Below are positions 1 to 10,019 of a DNA stretch of 64,000 nucleotides, piece after piece. A model generated the notes under the pieces. It searched no databases and was not told the DNA's origin. It saw only the letters and a program-made list of their open reading frames with translations. The position numbers were made by a program, and so were the translations under genes. Each line of letters starts with the position of its first letter. Positions within the stretch are counted from its first letter, which is position 1. This DNA comes from Apodemus sylvaticus (lineage: Eukaryota > Chordata > Mammalia > Rodentia > Muridae), in the NCBI RefSeq assembly GCF_947179515.1, contig NC_067495.1, forward strand, positions 59,602,754 through 59,666,753. Direction: 5' to 3'.

Positions 1-1110
1 TGGGGAGCAAAATAGGCCTAGAAGTTTTAAAGTCCTAACTCTAAGATGTTTTCTCTATTTATCCAGTTTGATGGCTCCTGAGAGCTTCATTGCCTGACTT
101 GAAGCTAATTCTGCCTAAAAGACAGTGTGAGTAGTGCCAAAAACCAATCAGCCACAATTATGTTAAATTGTAGCAGCATGAAGCAGCTTAGCAAATTGGC
201 TTAGTAAGAGTGTGATCAAAATATTTGGTTTAAAAAATGGAGAATAACAGAGTAGAAAATTGCATGCTCACAGATTGCTTTGAAAAGCCCCAAGCTATTA
301 CTATGAAATATAGAAAGATTTTTTTGCATTCAAATGGACACATGTGTGAATGCCCAAGATAGACTTGAGGGGACCCTGATCATCTATGACTGACTAACCA
401 TGCACACGCCAATAGAAACTGCCTGGCTGAGCACTAAAGACATATCCAAGAGCACATACGGCATGTTGCAGCAAACATCTGGAAGCATATTAATTCAAAT
501 TATTTAATGAAATTGTTGCCCAAACATTAGATGGCTAGTGAACTAACATCCCACTGACTTCGGTAGGTTCACAAAAGAAGAATACCCACTTTACAGAATT
601 TCTAAATCTAAAATGTCAATAAATAAGCAAACAGTGAACACTAGCATCAAACACTGGAGAGTAAGAAATGATTTAACTTTATGAACAGACAAGTTTTATT
701 ATCTTGAAATACTTTCAAAAGATCTCATTTTTATTTTATGCATGTGAATATTTTGCCTGCCTACATTCTGTTGAGGATAAGCTATCAGAACCCCTGGAAA
801 GGTAGTTACAGTTGATTGTGAGCTGGCAGATTAGTAATAGGAACTGAGCCTTGCCCTCCTCCATTTGAAATCGATGCACCCACCCACCACACCCCCCCCA
901 TCTCATACTCAGTCCTGGAGCAGACTCCAACCCATGGGGATTCTACCTAGTCTCAAGGCCTCTCTCAGTCCCAGCCCCATTTCAAGTCCATCTGCATTCC
1001 TTCCTGCCAGTACCCAATACATAGAAACACATTCTATCTGGGACCATTAAAGGCCACACCTTAAAAGGACTCAGAAGCAATCCCTACCAGGCAAGCCACA
1101 GCCCCTATGC
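1..1110. other. No gene recognised; AT-rich flank
   Basis: I see no coding potential, RNA gene or confidently named repeat here. A short C-rich run lies near 880-900. Short open frames are neither conserved-looking nor preceded by promoter features. Confidence 0.5.
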
Positions 1111-1119
1111 TTTCCCAAG

Positions 1120-1730
1120 ATCCAGAGGGCAACAGAAACCAAGGAACTTAACACCTACCCAACGAAAACCACATATCAACACCAAGAATCACAATCATCT
1201 CAAACCCAGATGCCTAGATACCAGCACAAAAACACAATCATGAGCACCCCAAAACCCAGCACCACACTACAACAGGCCCTGGGAAGTGCAATACAGTTAA
1301 AGCACAAGACAAAAACTTCATAATAGCTACTATGAATATGTTCAACGTCCTTAAAGAAGATATGAAAAACTCCATTAAGGAAGTTTGTGAAAACACAAAC
1401 AAGCAAAAGAAGGAAATGATGAAACCAGCTCAAGACAACAAAGTAGAAATAGAAACACTAAAGAAAATTCCAACCGATATAAAACTGGGACTGAAAATTT
1501 TACGAATTCAAACAAAGACCTCAGAGGTAAGTCTCATCAACAGAATACAAGCGATAAAAATGAAAATCTCTGGCACTAAAGATGTGATAAAAGAAATGTA
1601 TATGTCAGTCAAAGAAAATAGTAAATCTAAACATATTCAGAAACAAAACATCAGGAAATTTGGGACACTATGAATAGATGAAATCTACAAATAATGGAAA
1701 GAGAGGAAGGAGAAGAAACCCATGTTAGAA
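1120..1730 (+). repeat. Old L1 ORF1 fragment
   Basis: The stretch reads as a decayed L1 ORF1 amino-terminal and coiled-coil region. An open frame at 1332-1673 gives a lysine- and glutamate-rich helical protein with the usual L1 pattern of 'leading to the next heptad' residues. It is interrupted by stops and lacks the RNA-binding C-terminus. It is a fossil and not a gene. Confidence 0.7.
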
Positions 1731-1789
1731 TTAGGGAAAACATTAACAACAACCAAAAAAATTAAAAAAAAAAATTCACAAACCTAAAG

Positions 1790-1915
1790 TAAGAGTGCCA
1801 TACCCGGGAGGCCCCATTCTCTCAGAGGCCAAGAGGGAAGGGACTCTGTGAGGAGGAGACCAGGAGGTGGGGCAGTGTTTGGGATGTAAATAAAAACAAC
1901 AACAAAAGAGATACA
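1790..1915 (+). repeat. L1 3'-UTR end with A-rich tail
   Basis: A G-rich block followed by GGGATGTAAATAAA and an A-rich tail is the typical 3' end of older rodent L1 elements. It sits between ORF1-like and ORF2-like L1 sequence, so it is probably a separate, severely 5'-truncated insertion. Confidence 0.6.
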
Positions 1916-2038
1916 TTTGAAAACAGGATCCATCCTTCTATTGCATCCAAGAAACACACTTTATATCACCACAGGGTAAAAGGATGGAAAAAGATATGCC
2001 AAACACATGGATCCAAGAAGTAAGCCAGAGTATCCATT
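1916..2038 (+). repeat. L1 ORF2 fragment (endonuclease start)
   Basis: The sequence matches the early ORF2 endonuclease region of L1 and is cut off by the L1 inserted in the opposite orientation from about 2039. The same ORF2 resumes at about 2456. Confidence 0.65.
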
Positions 2039-2455
2039 TTTTTTAATGACAATTGATTTATTTATTTTATTTTTTGTTTTTTTTAATTTTTTATTTGATA
2101 TATTCTTTTTTAATTTCTTTTTAAATTTTATTCGATTTTTTTTGTTTACATTTCAAATGATTTCCCCTTTTCTGGTTCCCCACTCCCCGAAAGTCACATA
2201 AGTCCCCTTCTCTCCCCCTGTTTTCCCACCCATCCCTTCCCACTTCCCTGTTCTGGTTTTGTCTTATACTGCTACACTGAGTCTTTCCAGAACTAGGGGC
2301 CACTCCTCCGTTCTTCTTGTACCTCATTTGATGTGTGGATTATGTTTTGGGTATTCCACTTTTCCAGGCTAATATCCACTTATTAGTGAGTGCATACCAT
2401 GATTGATCTTTTGAGACTGGGTTACCTCACTTAGTATGATGTTCTCCAGCTCCAT
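2039..2455 (-). repeat. L1 3' end, reverse orientation, nested in L1
   Basis: T-rich start, then 'acatttcaaatga' and a pyrimidine-rich block, then the antisense of the end of L1 ORF2. This is the usual 5'-truncated young L1 3' end in reverse orientation. It splits the older plus-strand ORF2. Confidence 0.8.
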
Positions 2456-2957
2456 CCATTTTTATTATCTAATAAAACAGACTTCAAAACTAATCAGAAG
2501 AAACAGGGAAGGGCATTACATACTCAATGGAAAAATCCACCAAGAACACATTGCAATTTTTAACATCTATGCACCAAGCACAAGGGCACCCAAATTAGTA
2601 AAAGAAATACTTCTGCATCTTAAATCATACATTGACCCTCATACACTGATACTGGGTGACTTCAATACCCCACTCTCACCAATAGACAGGTTATGCAAGA
2701 CAAAAACTAGAGAAATGTTTCAGCTAACTGATATCATAAACCAACTGGACTTTATAAATATTTACAAAGCATTTCACACAAACACAAAAGAATATACCTT
2801 CTCAGCACCTCAGGAAACTTTTTACAAAATGGATTATGTTGCTCACAAAGCAAGGGTCAACAGATACATGAAAATTGAAATAACACCCTATATCCTATCT
2901 GACCACCATAGACTAAAACTAAATATTAATAGAAACAGAAAGTTTATAGACTTGTGG
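2456..2957 (+). pseudogene. L1 ORF2 endonuclease domain remnant
   Basis: The open frame at 2436-2960 encodes an apurinic-endonuclease-like segment of L1 ORF2. It includes the motif ILGDFN in the middle and SDHH near the end, which are catalytic landmarks of this endonuclease family. Reverse transcriptase does not follow: the LTR at 2958 interrupts the frame, and only about 70 bp of L1 resume at 3577. It is a dead fragment. Confidence 0.85.
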
Positions 2958-3576
2958 TGAAAGAATAGAAAATACAGCCTAACTCTGACCTTCTAAGAAG
3001 CCCCAAACACTTCACATTCCAGAGCCCGCTTTTTCTTTGCTAGAAACTAGGTAAAAGGTCACAGTCCAGAGCACACCCGTTAAGAGCTAGGCAGAAAGGC
3101 CTTGAATGGTGATCTTGGCCCCACAAGGTATCTGGAAATGAGCTAAGCTTATCTTGCTTCTGTAAACTGCTTACACTATTACCCCTATCCAGGAGTTCAT
3201 GCAGCTATAGACATCCAAGAAAATAGGAAACTAATTGGTCCACTGAGCACGGGTTCCAATAATTTAAACTGATTGGCTTAAAAACTATGGAGTGGTACAA
3301 ATAGGTTGGCTCGCACTTCGTGGGCTCTCCATGCTAAGAAATGATTGGTTTGTGATTCGCAGGCTTTGTTGTAAACTTATAAAAGCTGTCACAATTCGGC
3401 ACTCGGGGTCCACAGTCCTCTAACCCTGTGCGGTGTATGGCTGTAGAACACAGAATTCTGGAATAAAGAAATCCTCATGTTATTTATTGCATTAAGACCG
3501 TTTCTCATGAGTGATTTGGGTGTCGCCTTCTGAGGTGTGGGGTGCTGGGGCACCCTCTGTTTTGGGGGGTCTTACA
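2958..3576 (+). mobile_element. Solo LTR, class I (gammaretrovirus-type)
   Basis: A 619-bp unit begins TGAAAG and ends CTTACA. It is flanked on both sides by the same four bases, GTGG (2954-2957 and 3577-3580), and the L1 ORF2 sequence is continuous across it. A TATA-like TATAAAAG near 3379 and an AATAAA near 3462 mark U3 and R. Four-base duplications are typical of gammaretroviral integrases. No internal retroviral region is present, so this is a solo LTR left by recombination. Confidence 0.85.
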
Positions 3577-3650
3577 GTGGAAACGGAACAATGTCTGTCA
3601 AGATAGACATCAATAAAAAAGAAGCTAAAATTTTTTTAGTATTGAATGAA
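3577..3650 (+). repeat. L1 ORF2 fragment resuming after the LTR
   Basis: L1 ORF2 sequence continues directly after the LTR duplication, showing that the LTR landed inside a pre-existing L1. Confidence 0.6.
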
Positions 3651-4105
3651 AGTGAAATTTTTACCCCCTAACATTAGATAGGAGAAAAACAGGGATAGAG
3701 GGGAGAGAAAAATTAGGAAAATGCCTGAATTTCTTTCCTTTCATTTCTTCCTTTAGCACAGCTACTAACAAACTGCAACCAACCTCCCTAAACAACCAGC
3801 AACCACCAATTCCACCTCTCAGGGGCCCTAGCATTTATTTGCCCTCTTTAAAGTTCCCAGAATTCCAAATGTCATGCCATTATAGAAATTATCTGCAGGT
3901 GGCAAAACCAAAATTCTAGCATTCTCAAAAAATGTCACTAAAGATATCTTCATCAAATCTTTCCCCTCGGGACTAGGGAACTTTGTAGTAGGGGAGGCAA
4001 AGAGGTTGTAAAGGCTGGTGGAAATGGAAGCCACCGAGGAAGCAAGGCCTTCTAAACCACAGAGCTGATACCTAAAGAGTGTCATGAAGAGTGTAGCAGC
4101 ATGCA
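3651..4105. other. Unassigned
   Basis: A minus-strand open frame of 92 codons (3828-4106) has no recognisable domain and no promoter or splice support. I do not call it a gene. Confidence 0.4.
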
Positions 4106-4109
4106 CAGG

Positions 4110-4675
4110 ACCTGCTTAGTTATAAGCCACATGAGGTCCCCAGGTGAGAGAGGAAGTAGAGATAAGCACTCCCCCCCCATCCCTAAGCCAGAAGCTATCT
4201 CCAATTGGTAACTGCTTGAACTGCTTGCTAAGGAATCTCCAACAGGGTCTCACTGGGTATATGGACAAAATTTAAGGCCAGATTCCATGCCCAGAAGTAG
4301 ATGGTCAACATAAACATGAACATAGTAGGATCTTTCTAAGGTTCTTTATCTCACAATGCTGTATGCACACTTTTTATTTTACAGGTCTTCTGCTTATCAT
4401 GCTATGGTTTCATATTTTTGTGGGAGTTTATGGGATTTCTGTGTATGCAAATATGTGTATCTCTTTGTGTGTGTTTCTTGTGCTTTTTCTTTGGCTCCTT
4501 TTGCTTTGATTGGGTCAACTCAGTTTTGTTGTTGCTTGTTTTCTAATGAGAGGGAAGTGTGGATTTGGGTGAGTGGAGAGGAACAGAGGATGTGGAAGGA
4601 GTTGGGAAAGGGGAGATGGTGATCAGAATATGAAAACAATCTATTTTAAATAAATCAATAAAGCATACTGGAAAA
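4110..4675 (+). repeat. L1 3'-UTR (Lx-like)
   Basis: The segment has the order typical of Lx-type 3'-UTRs: 'ccatgcccag.agtagatgg', a T/G-rich stretch, a purine-rich G block, then 'gatcagaatat' and an A-rich end. It may belong to the same old L1 as the upstream fragments. Confidence 0.7.
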
Positions 4676-4714
4676 AGAGAAAACTATCAATAATGTCAAC
4701 TCTTTACATTAAAG

Positions 4715-4905
4715 AGCTTACTACTGTTGTAGAGTAGCTGGTGTTGATTCTCAGCAGGGACATGGCAGCTCACCAGACCTGTGACTCCCATCCCAGGAGA
4801 ACTGAAACCCTCTTTTCTGGCCTCTCTGATCTACTGCTTACAAGTGGTGAACATAAACTCACACATGCAAACACGCATATACATAAAGAAAATAAAATGA
4901 GTAAA
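4715..4905 (+). repeat. B3 SINE
   Basis: Diverged B3: the 'cagctcacca..ctgtgactccc' core, 'ccctcttttctggcctc', then a CA-rich and A-rich 3' end. Confidence 0.65.
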
Positions 4906-4929
4906 TTTATTTAAAAGCAAACAAAAGAG

Positions 4930-5935
4930 ACAAAATTGTGACTAGAAACAACAAAATTTGCAACATACAAACTCCATCAGAAATACTTTAACAATTACAA
5001 ACATAACATTGACCACAAAGCATTGAAACAAAAACCAGATAGCAATTTAGTGTGCCCTCCCCACCTCAGACTTCTGAGCAGGAATTTCCAGACCTCAGTG
5101 CTAGCCACAAGTCTCCCACTTAGGGTGGAGTGCTCTGACCAAGGTGAAGTCCATTGTTCTTCCAGACCTGCAGTTTCCAGAGAGGCACTAGCCACCTGCT
5201 GAGCAAGGAAAGGGTCTGCAGACCTGTTTCCAGCCTTTGGGGGAAGGGTTTCCCCCCTGCGACCCACCCCCCCCACCCTGCCTAAATATTTGGAGACCTC
5301 CATTAACCTTTGAGCCTTGAGCACAAAATTTGTCTTGGCTTCATGTTTCTCCCGCCATTTCCTTTCTATCCCCAGCTTTCCTTCCCGGTGACCCGGTTAC
5401 CCAGTTTGATGTAGCTGCCGGCAGCTACAATTTAGGAATAAAATCAACAAAAGTTAGATAGCAATAGATAATAGACAAATAAATAAATAAATAGAAATAG
5501 ATAAAAACAACCAGGCAAAACATTAAAAAATAAATGTAAGACATTAACAGCCCTGTTAACATGCTAGATATAACATACATATATAAGAGATTATAAGTAT
5601 TTCTACTAAGTAACTATAGTTTTCTCAAGTTCAAAAGGAGATTTCCCAGGAGAGAGAGAATCCAGTAGGCCAATAAATAAGCCTTGAAAAACTCTGAAGT
5701 ATAATCTCTGACCCTAAAAGAATATAAAACATAAAACACCTGAAATTGAAAGGGCTTCATGTATAGTAATGATATTTTACATACAATATCAAAGAATAAT
5801 GAAAGAAATTATTGATAAAATGAGCTTCTATTATTTTTAAAGCTGTCTGTGAAAGACAATGCCAAGATACTGAAAAGCCACAGACTAAAAGAAAATATTT
5901 TCAAAAGATATGTCTGATAAAGAAAAGGCTTATCC
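4930..5935. other. Unassigned; GC-richer block with a perfect palindrome
   Basis: 5040-5430 is richer in G+C than its surroundings and ends in a 20-base perfect palindrome centred between 5419 and 5420. It may be an old LTR but I cannot name it. The 109-codon minus-strand frame (4995-5324) shows no domain. 5440-5935 is AT-rich with a short (AAAT)n-like run near 5476. Confidence 0.4.
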
Positions 5936-5936
5936 A

Positions 5937-6168
5937 GCCAGGCGATGGTGGCGCATGCCTGTAATCCCAGCACTTGGGAGGCAGAGGCAGGTGGATTTCT
6001 GAGTTCGAGGCCAGCCTGGTCTACAGAGTGAGTTCCTGGACAGCCACGGCTACACAGATAAACCATGTCTCGAAAAACCAAAAAAAAAAAAATAAATGAA
6101 TAAATAAAAATAAAAGAAAAAAGAAAAAGAAAGAAAGAAAGAAAGAAAGAAAGTAAGAAAGAAAGAAA
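5937..6168 (+). repeat. B1 SINE with target-site duplications and (GAAA)n tail
   Basis: A near full-length mouse-type B1 (about 5938-6077), including 'cccagcacttgggaggcagaggcagg' split by few changes, followed by an A tail that has become a GAAA microsatellite. Sixteen bases ending in 'ggcttatcca' are repeated at 5921-5936 and 6169-6184, an intact target-site duplication. Confidence 0.95.
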
Positions 6169-6373
6169 AGAAAAGGCTTATCCAAAATATGCATAGAAGT
6201 CTTAAAAATTAACAAGGAAGCAACCTAACTGAAAATAATAGCAAAATTACCTAGGCTCATACCTATCTATCATATGCTGGTGATAATATGGAAGATTTGA
6301 ACTCTCTTTGCTGGTGGGAATGAAAAATGATGCAGTCAGTTGGGAAGACAATTTGGGCCTGTTATAAAACTAA

Positions 6374-6505
6374 ACAATAACCTGGCATGGTGGGTCAAAC
6401 CTACAATCCCAGCTGTCGAGAGGCTGATGCTAGAAGATCTTCAATTTGAGGCCAGCCTGGGCTACATTGTGAGTTCCAGATCAGCATGGTCTACATGCAG
6501 AAATA
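6374..6505 (+). repeat. B1-like SINE, old
   Basis: A diverged B1: 'cctggcatggtgg', 'caatcccagc', and 'aggccagcctgggctac' in the expected order. An AT-rich duplication of 'ttaatctacct..' follows up to about 6600. Confidence 0.7.
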
Positions 6506-6599
6506 TTAATAATATTTTAAATCTACCTAAACATGTGAAATATTAATCTACCTATACAGGTGAAATATTAATAATATTTTAAATCTACCTAAATGTAAA

Positions 6600-7165
6600 A
6601 ATGTGTCAACAATTGTCACTTTGTCAGCTCACATACTAAAACTGAAATGCTATAGAAAATGTTAGCATGCCCATTGCACAAGGATGACAGACACATTTGT
6701 AAAGTTGATATATAGTTTTGCAAAATCTGTGCCATGCATTTTATTTTTAATGTTTTTATACTAATTTTTAGTTAAAATTTTCCAGGCAACAAAAATGGTC
6801 AAAATTCATAAAATATTCCTACACAAAAATCTGCTCAAAGACATTTATAACATTGTTACTCATGCGTATAAAACTTGGAAGAAACGAGATTTCCTCAGTT
6901 AAATGTGTAAGTAAGTAAATAAATGTGGTACCTACAGACAGAAAACTATGATTAAAAGAGATGATCTATTTCAGCCACTGTTTTCTTGAATAGAAAAATG
7001 GTTGTGTTTCTTTTCACTATCATTCGGGTTTCCTCACTATCAGTTGCTTAGGTATATATGGAAGAAAGGAAAATAGATTATAAATAAGAATCACTGACAA
7101 AGGAAAAAACAGGAAACAGAAGCAGACTAGCTCCCAAGGAAAGGCTATAACAGCAAGGTATCCTA
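6600..7165. other. AT-rich upstream flank of the CDYL-derived gene
   Basis: No repeat or gene recognised. Composition is AT-rich until about 7165, where CpG-containing sequence begins. Confidence 0.5.
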
Positions 7166-7351
7166 TGAACCGGAAGTACCTCCTGTTGCGCGCGGAATAC
7201 CGTTAGTCTGGAGCGCCAGAAGAAAGGCAGTTTAGCTGCGGACAATAGGGCCAGCACCAGAAAGCCTACCAGTCTTCAGGTGAGCCAATACCTGCCTTTC
7301 CCTAAAGACACTCTTTTTCTAAGAGGACTAAATCCAACGACTAGTTTTCAA
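7166..7351 (+). promoter_or_regulatory. Putative promoter/5' leader of CDYL-derived gene
   Basis: Against an AT-rich background this short segment has several CpGs, including GCGCGCGG near 7189. It precedes the long ORF with no clear TATA box. At 7277-7279/7280 the sequence CAG|GTGAGC is a good splice-donor match, so 7170-7279 could also be a non-coding first exon. The coding frame stays open back to about 7169 but contains no ATG before 7352. The promoter role is inferred from position and composition only. Confidence 0.4.
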
Positions 7352-9223
7352 ATGCTTACTAGAAGCTCGAGAAAAATGCTCCACCTCTCCAAGGCGAAGG
7401 CCGAGGACTCCACGCCCGCTGGCGCGGAGATATCCATTCCTAGGCGCTCAGTTAAAAAAGGGGAGCAGGTGGCTGACTTTCAGCCTGAGGACCCCAAAAA
7501 CCTCAGTGGAGATGAGCAGGGTCATCGGGACATGCCAATGCAGAAAGTAGACGCAGAGGCACCCAATGGGTCTTTACTGGCCCTCAGAGAAAAAGCGGAG
7601 ACCGGTCAAAAGCCGCAAATAAAGCCGCAAGGAAAGCGGCAAGCCTCTGGCCTAGAGACCGTAGCTATGGCAACACGGTTGGCCGTAGCCAAAAAGGGCC
7701 AGTCTTTGTGTGACCTGACGACCACAGCCATGGACAAACGCAAGTCCATCCACACAAAGAGACGGTCAAGGCCTGGGTCCGTGACCACATCCATGTCCAC
7801 GCGATCGGTCATTGCCAAAAAGAGCCAGTCTTCAGTAGGCCCAATGACCACAGGCGTGAGTACACGTTTGGCCATTGCCAAAAAAAGTCAGTCCTCATCT
7901 GGCCTGGTGACAAAAGCCATAGCCACATGCTTGGCCGTTGACAGAAAATGTCCCACAGCCACGGCCACACAATCAACCACAACTAGAAAAAATGAATTTC
8001 CATCAAGCCTGGTACTTGACAAAAATGGCCAGTCTTTATCTGGCCAGGTGACCACAGCCATCAAAACAGGCTTGGCTGTTACCAGAAAGAGTCAGTTGCT
8101 ATCTGGTCAAATAACTGCCCCCATTGCTACACACTTGGTGGCCCAAAAAAGCCAGTCTCTGTCTGGCCCAGGGATAACTGCTATACCCACTCAGTTGGCT
8201 GTTACTGGCGGAAGTCAATCTTCATTTTTCCCTGGAACCACAGACTTGGACACACCTTTAACTGTTGCTACTACAGGACAATCTCCATCTGTGGAGAAAA
8301 CTAACAGGAAACCATCAGTTACAGAAACAACTAACATGGAGGTGCTAGTAGCGGAAGAGATGGCCGAGAAAAGGCAACCTACTTGCAAGAAAATGTCTCC
8401 TGAAAAGCAGCTGCGTTTCAGTGTAAGGCTGACAGAGGGTTCCTCCAGATTCAAAGATATTGTGGTAAGGAAGCAAGATGGCTTCACCCATATCTTTTTA
8501 TCCACAAAATCATCAGAAAATAACTCACTTAACCCAGAAGTGATGAAAGAAGTTCAGATTGCTCTGGCCAAGGCTGCTGCTGATGACAGCAAGCTGGTAC
8601 TGATCAGTGCCATTGGCAGCGTCTTCTGTTTCGGCCTTGACTTTGCTTATTTTATACACTGTCTGACTGGGAACAAGAAAAGAGAAAGCACTAAGATGGC
8701 AGGAGCAGTCAAAAAATTTGTGAATGCTTTCATTCAGTTTAAGAAGCCTATTGTTGCAGCAGTCAATGGCCCAGCCATCGGACTGGGAGCTTCTATATTG
8801 CCTCTTTGTGATATGGTTTGGGCTAATGAAAAGGCTTGGTTTCAAACACCCTACACCATCTTTGGACAGAGTCCAGATGGCTGTTCTAGCTTTACATTTC
8901 CCAAGATTATGGGAGAAGCTTCTGCAAATGAAATGTTACTCGGTGGGCGGAAGCTAACAGCACAGGAAGCGTGTGAGAAGGGCCTGGTCTCCCAGGTATT
9001 TTGGCCACAGACCTTCAACCAAGAAGTCATGATTAGAATCAAGGAGCTCGCCTCGTGTAGCACAGTCGTCCTGGAAGAGTCAAAAGCCTTACTACGTTTT
9101 AACACCAAGTTGAAGTTGGAGCAGGCCAATGAGAGGGAGTGCACAGTGCTGAAGAATATTTGGGGCTCTGCACAGGGGATAGACGCCTTGTTAAAATACT
9201 TGGAGAAGAAAATCGAGTACTGA
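7352..9223 (+). CDS. CDYL-derived retrogene: crotonase-domain protein with tandem repeats, no chromodomain
   Basis: A 623-codon intronless ORF. Residues about 355-623 align by eye over their whole length with the C-terminal domain of CDYL (chromodomain Y-like), a corepressor with an enoyl/crotonyl-CoA hydratase fold. Visible landmarks are RFSVR at 355, IVVRKQDGFTHI, SVFCFGLDF (423-431), NGPAIGLGAS (472-481), FGQSPDGC and AQEACEKGLVSQVFWP. At the sites of the two catalytic glutamates of classical enoyl-CoA hydratases it has Ser481 and Tyr501, as the CDY family does. Residues about 1-101 match the CDYL linker. Residues 102-317 are about ten 21-residue repeats. The chromodomain is absent. Because it spans several CDYL exons without introns it is a retrocopy. 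I chose the first in-frame ATG; the ATG at 7376 has a better Kozak context (A at -3) and would give 615 residues. An in-frame GTG at 7280 is not a credible start. The parent family acts in nuclear repression and spermatogenesis; function here is inferred. Confidence 0.9.
   Translation: MLTRSSRKMLHLSKAKAEDSTPAGAEISIPRRSVKKGEQVADFQPEDPKNLSGDEQGHRDMPMQKVDAEAPNGSLLALREKAETGQKPQIKPQGKRQASGLETVAMATRLAVAKKGQSLCDLTTTAMDKRKSIHTKRRSRPGSVTTSMSTRSVIAKKSQSSVGPMTTGVSTRLAIAKKSQSSSGLVTKAIATCLAVDRKCPTATATQSTTTRKNEFPSSLVLDKNGQSLSGQVTTAIKTGLAVTRKSQLLSGQITAPIATHLVAQKSQSLSGPGITAIPTQLAVTGGSQSSFFPGTTDLDTPLTVATTGQSPSVEKTNRKPSVTETTNMEVLVAEEMAEKRQPTCKKMSPEKQLRFSVRLTEGSSRFKDIVVRKQDGFTHIFLSTKSSENNSLNPEVMKEVQIALAKAAADDSKLVLISAIGSVFCFGLDFAYFIHCLTGNKKRESTKMAGAVKKFVNAFIQFKKPIVAAVNGPAIGLGASILPLCDMVWANEKAWFQTPYTIFGQSPDGCSSFTFPKIMGEASANEMLLGGRKLTAQEACEKGLVSQVFWPQTFNQEVMIRIKELASCSTVVLEESKALLRFNTKLKLEQANERECTVLKNIWGSAQGIDALLKYLEKKIEY
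7655..8302 (+). repeat. In-frame 63-bp coding tandem repeat (about 10 units)
   Basis: Each unit encodes about 21 residues built on the pattern T-x-A-I-x-T-x-L-A-V-x-K-K-S-Q-S-x-S-G-x-V. Units start near protein residues 102, 124, 146, 167, 188, 212, 235, 256, 277 and 298. Units 2 and 5 are the most degenerate, unit 5 being partly replaced by a Thr/Ala-rich stretch. CDYL has one similar segment (AMATGLAV followed by KGTSPF), so the array looks like local amplification of that segment. All units keep the reading frame, which suggests constraint on the ORF. Confidence 0.85.
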
Positions 9224-10007
9224 CTGAGCGGACTGCCACCGAAAGCCCTGGAACTGGTTTAAGCAGAACTGGTTTAAACATGATGGCACCCCTTGCTCCT
9301 AGTTATGAATATTTACTCTTAAAGCCTGAAACAAGTTCACCTGTGGCTCATGCATAGAAGTAGGACTGGAACACCCAACCTATTATACCAAAGAGCTTTA
9401 AAGGACTGTGACTTTAAAATAACTAACTGCAAAGTACCTTTAATCAAACCTCCTTACTTTATATACACAAAGTATAAAAAGGTGATGGTAAGCAATTGTT
9501 TGAGGAGTACTATGTTAAAAATATATAACTTTATTTGAAAAATATATAAAAAGTCGGAAATGATTTTTGTTTTCATTTCCTTTACTTAGGACATGAAATT
9601 TGTTTTTGTATTTTCCTTCCAGAACAAAGAATCTGAAAGGATATTAGCCAGAATGACATCACTTTCTAAATAGGCATACATAAAGATCTGAGACATTTAT
9701 TTTTGTCTCCAGAAAGAGAGGTTTTAGAATGGGAAATAGTAAAGCAATAAAAAGGGGAATAAAAGCTTTTAGGAAAAAATATTTCTGACAAAAAAATCTC
9801 AACATGCACTTAGGGTTCATGTTAAAATATCAGCTAGTTCTTTCTTTGTTATGTATGTCCAGCTTATAATCAATTACCATGAAGAGACCTCTCTCTGGAA
9901 GAAAGTTTAAGCTGTACATCAGTGCATAACTGAGTAGCTTAAGTATGAATGGCAACGTTAAAACTTAGTCCTAGTGTGTTTTAAATATGTCCCACCCTTT
10001 TAAAAAC
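9224..10007 (+). other. 3' flank / probable 3'-UTR of CDYL-derived gene
   Basis: AT-rich, without recognised repeats. The first canonical AATAAA is at 9746-9751; another lies at 10330-10335. No parental poly(A) tail or retrocopy target-site duplication is evident, as expected if the copy is old. Confidence 0.45.
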
Positions 10008-10019
10008 TAACTGCTTCTT

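Noticed and set aside
4995..5324. 109-codon minus-strand frame
   Set aside because: No domain, no splice or promoter signals, in a block that may be an old repeat.
7280..7351. GTG start that would extend the CDYL-derived protein by 24 residues
   Set aside because: GTG initiation is not expected here, and the site looks more like a splice donor; the first ATG is at 7352.
8724..8957. Plus-strand 77-codon frame inside the CDYL-derived gene
   Set aside because: Alternative-frame shadow with no family resemblance.
7606..9281. Minus-strand frames under the CDYL-derived gene
   Set aside because: Shadow frames of a long coding sequence; no independent support.
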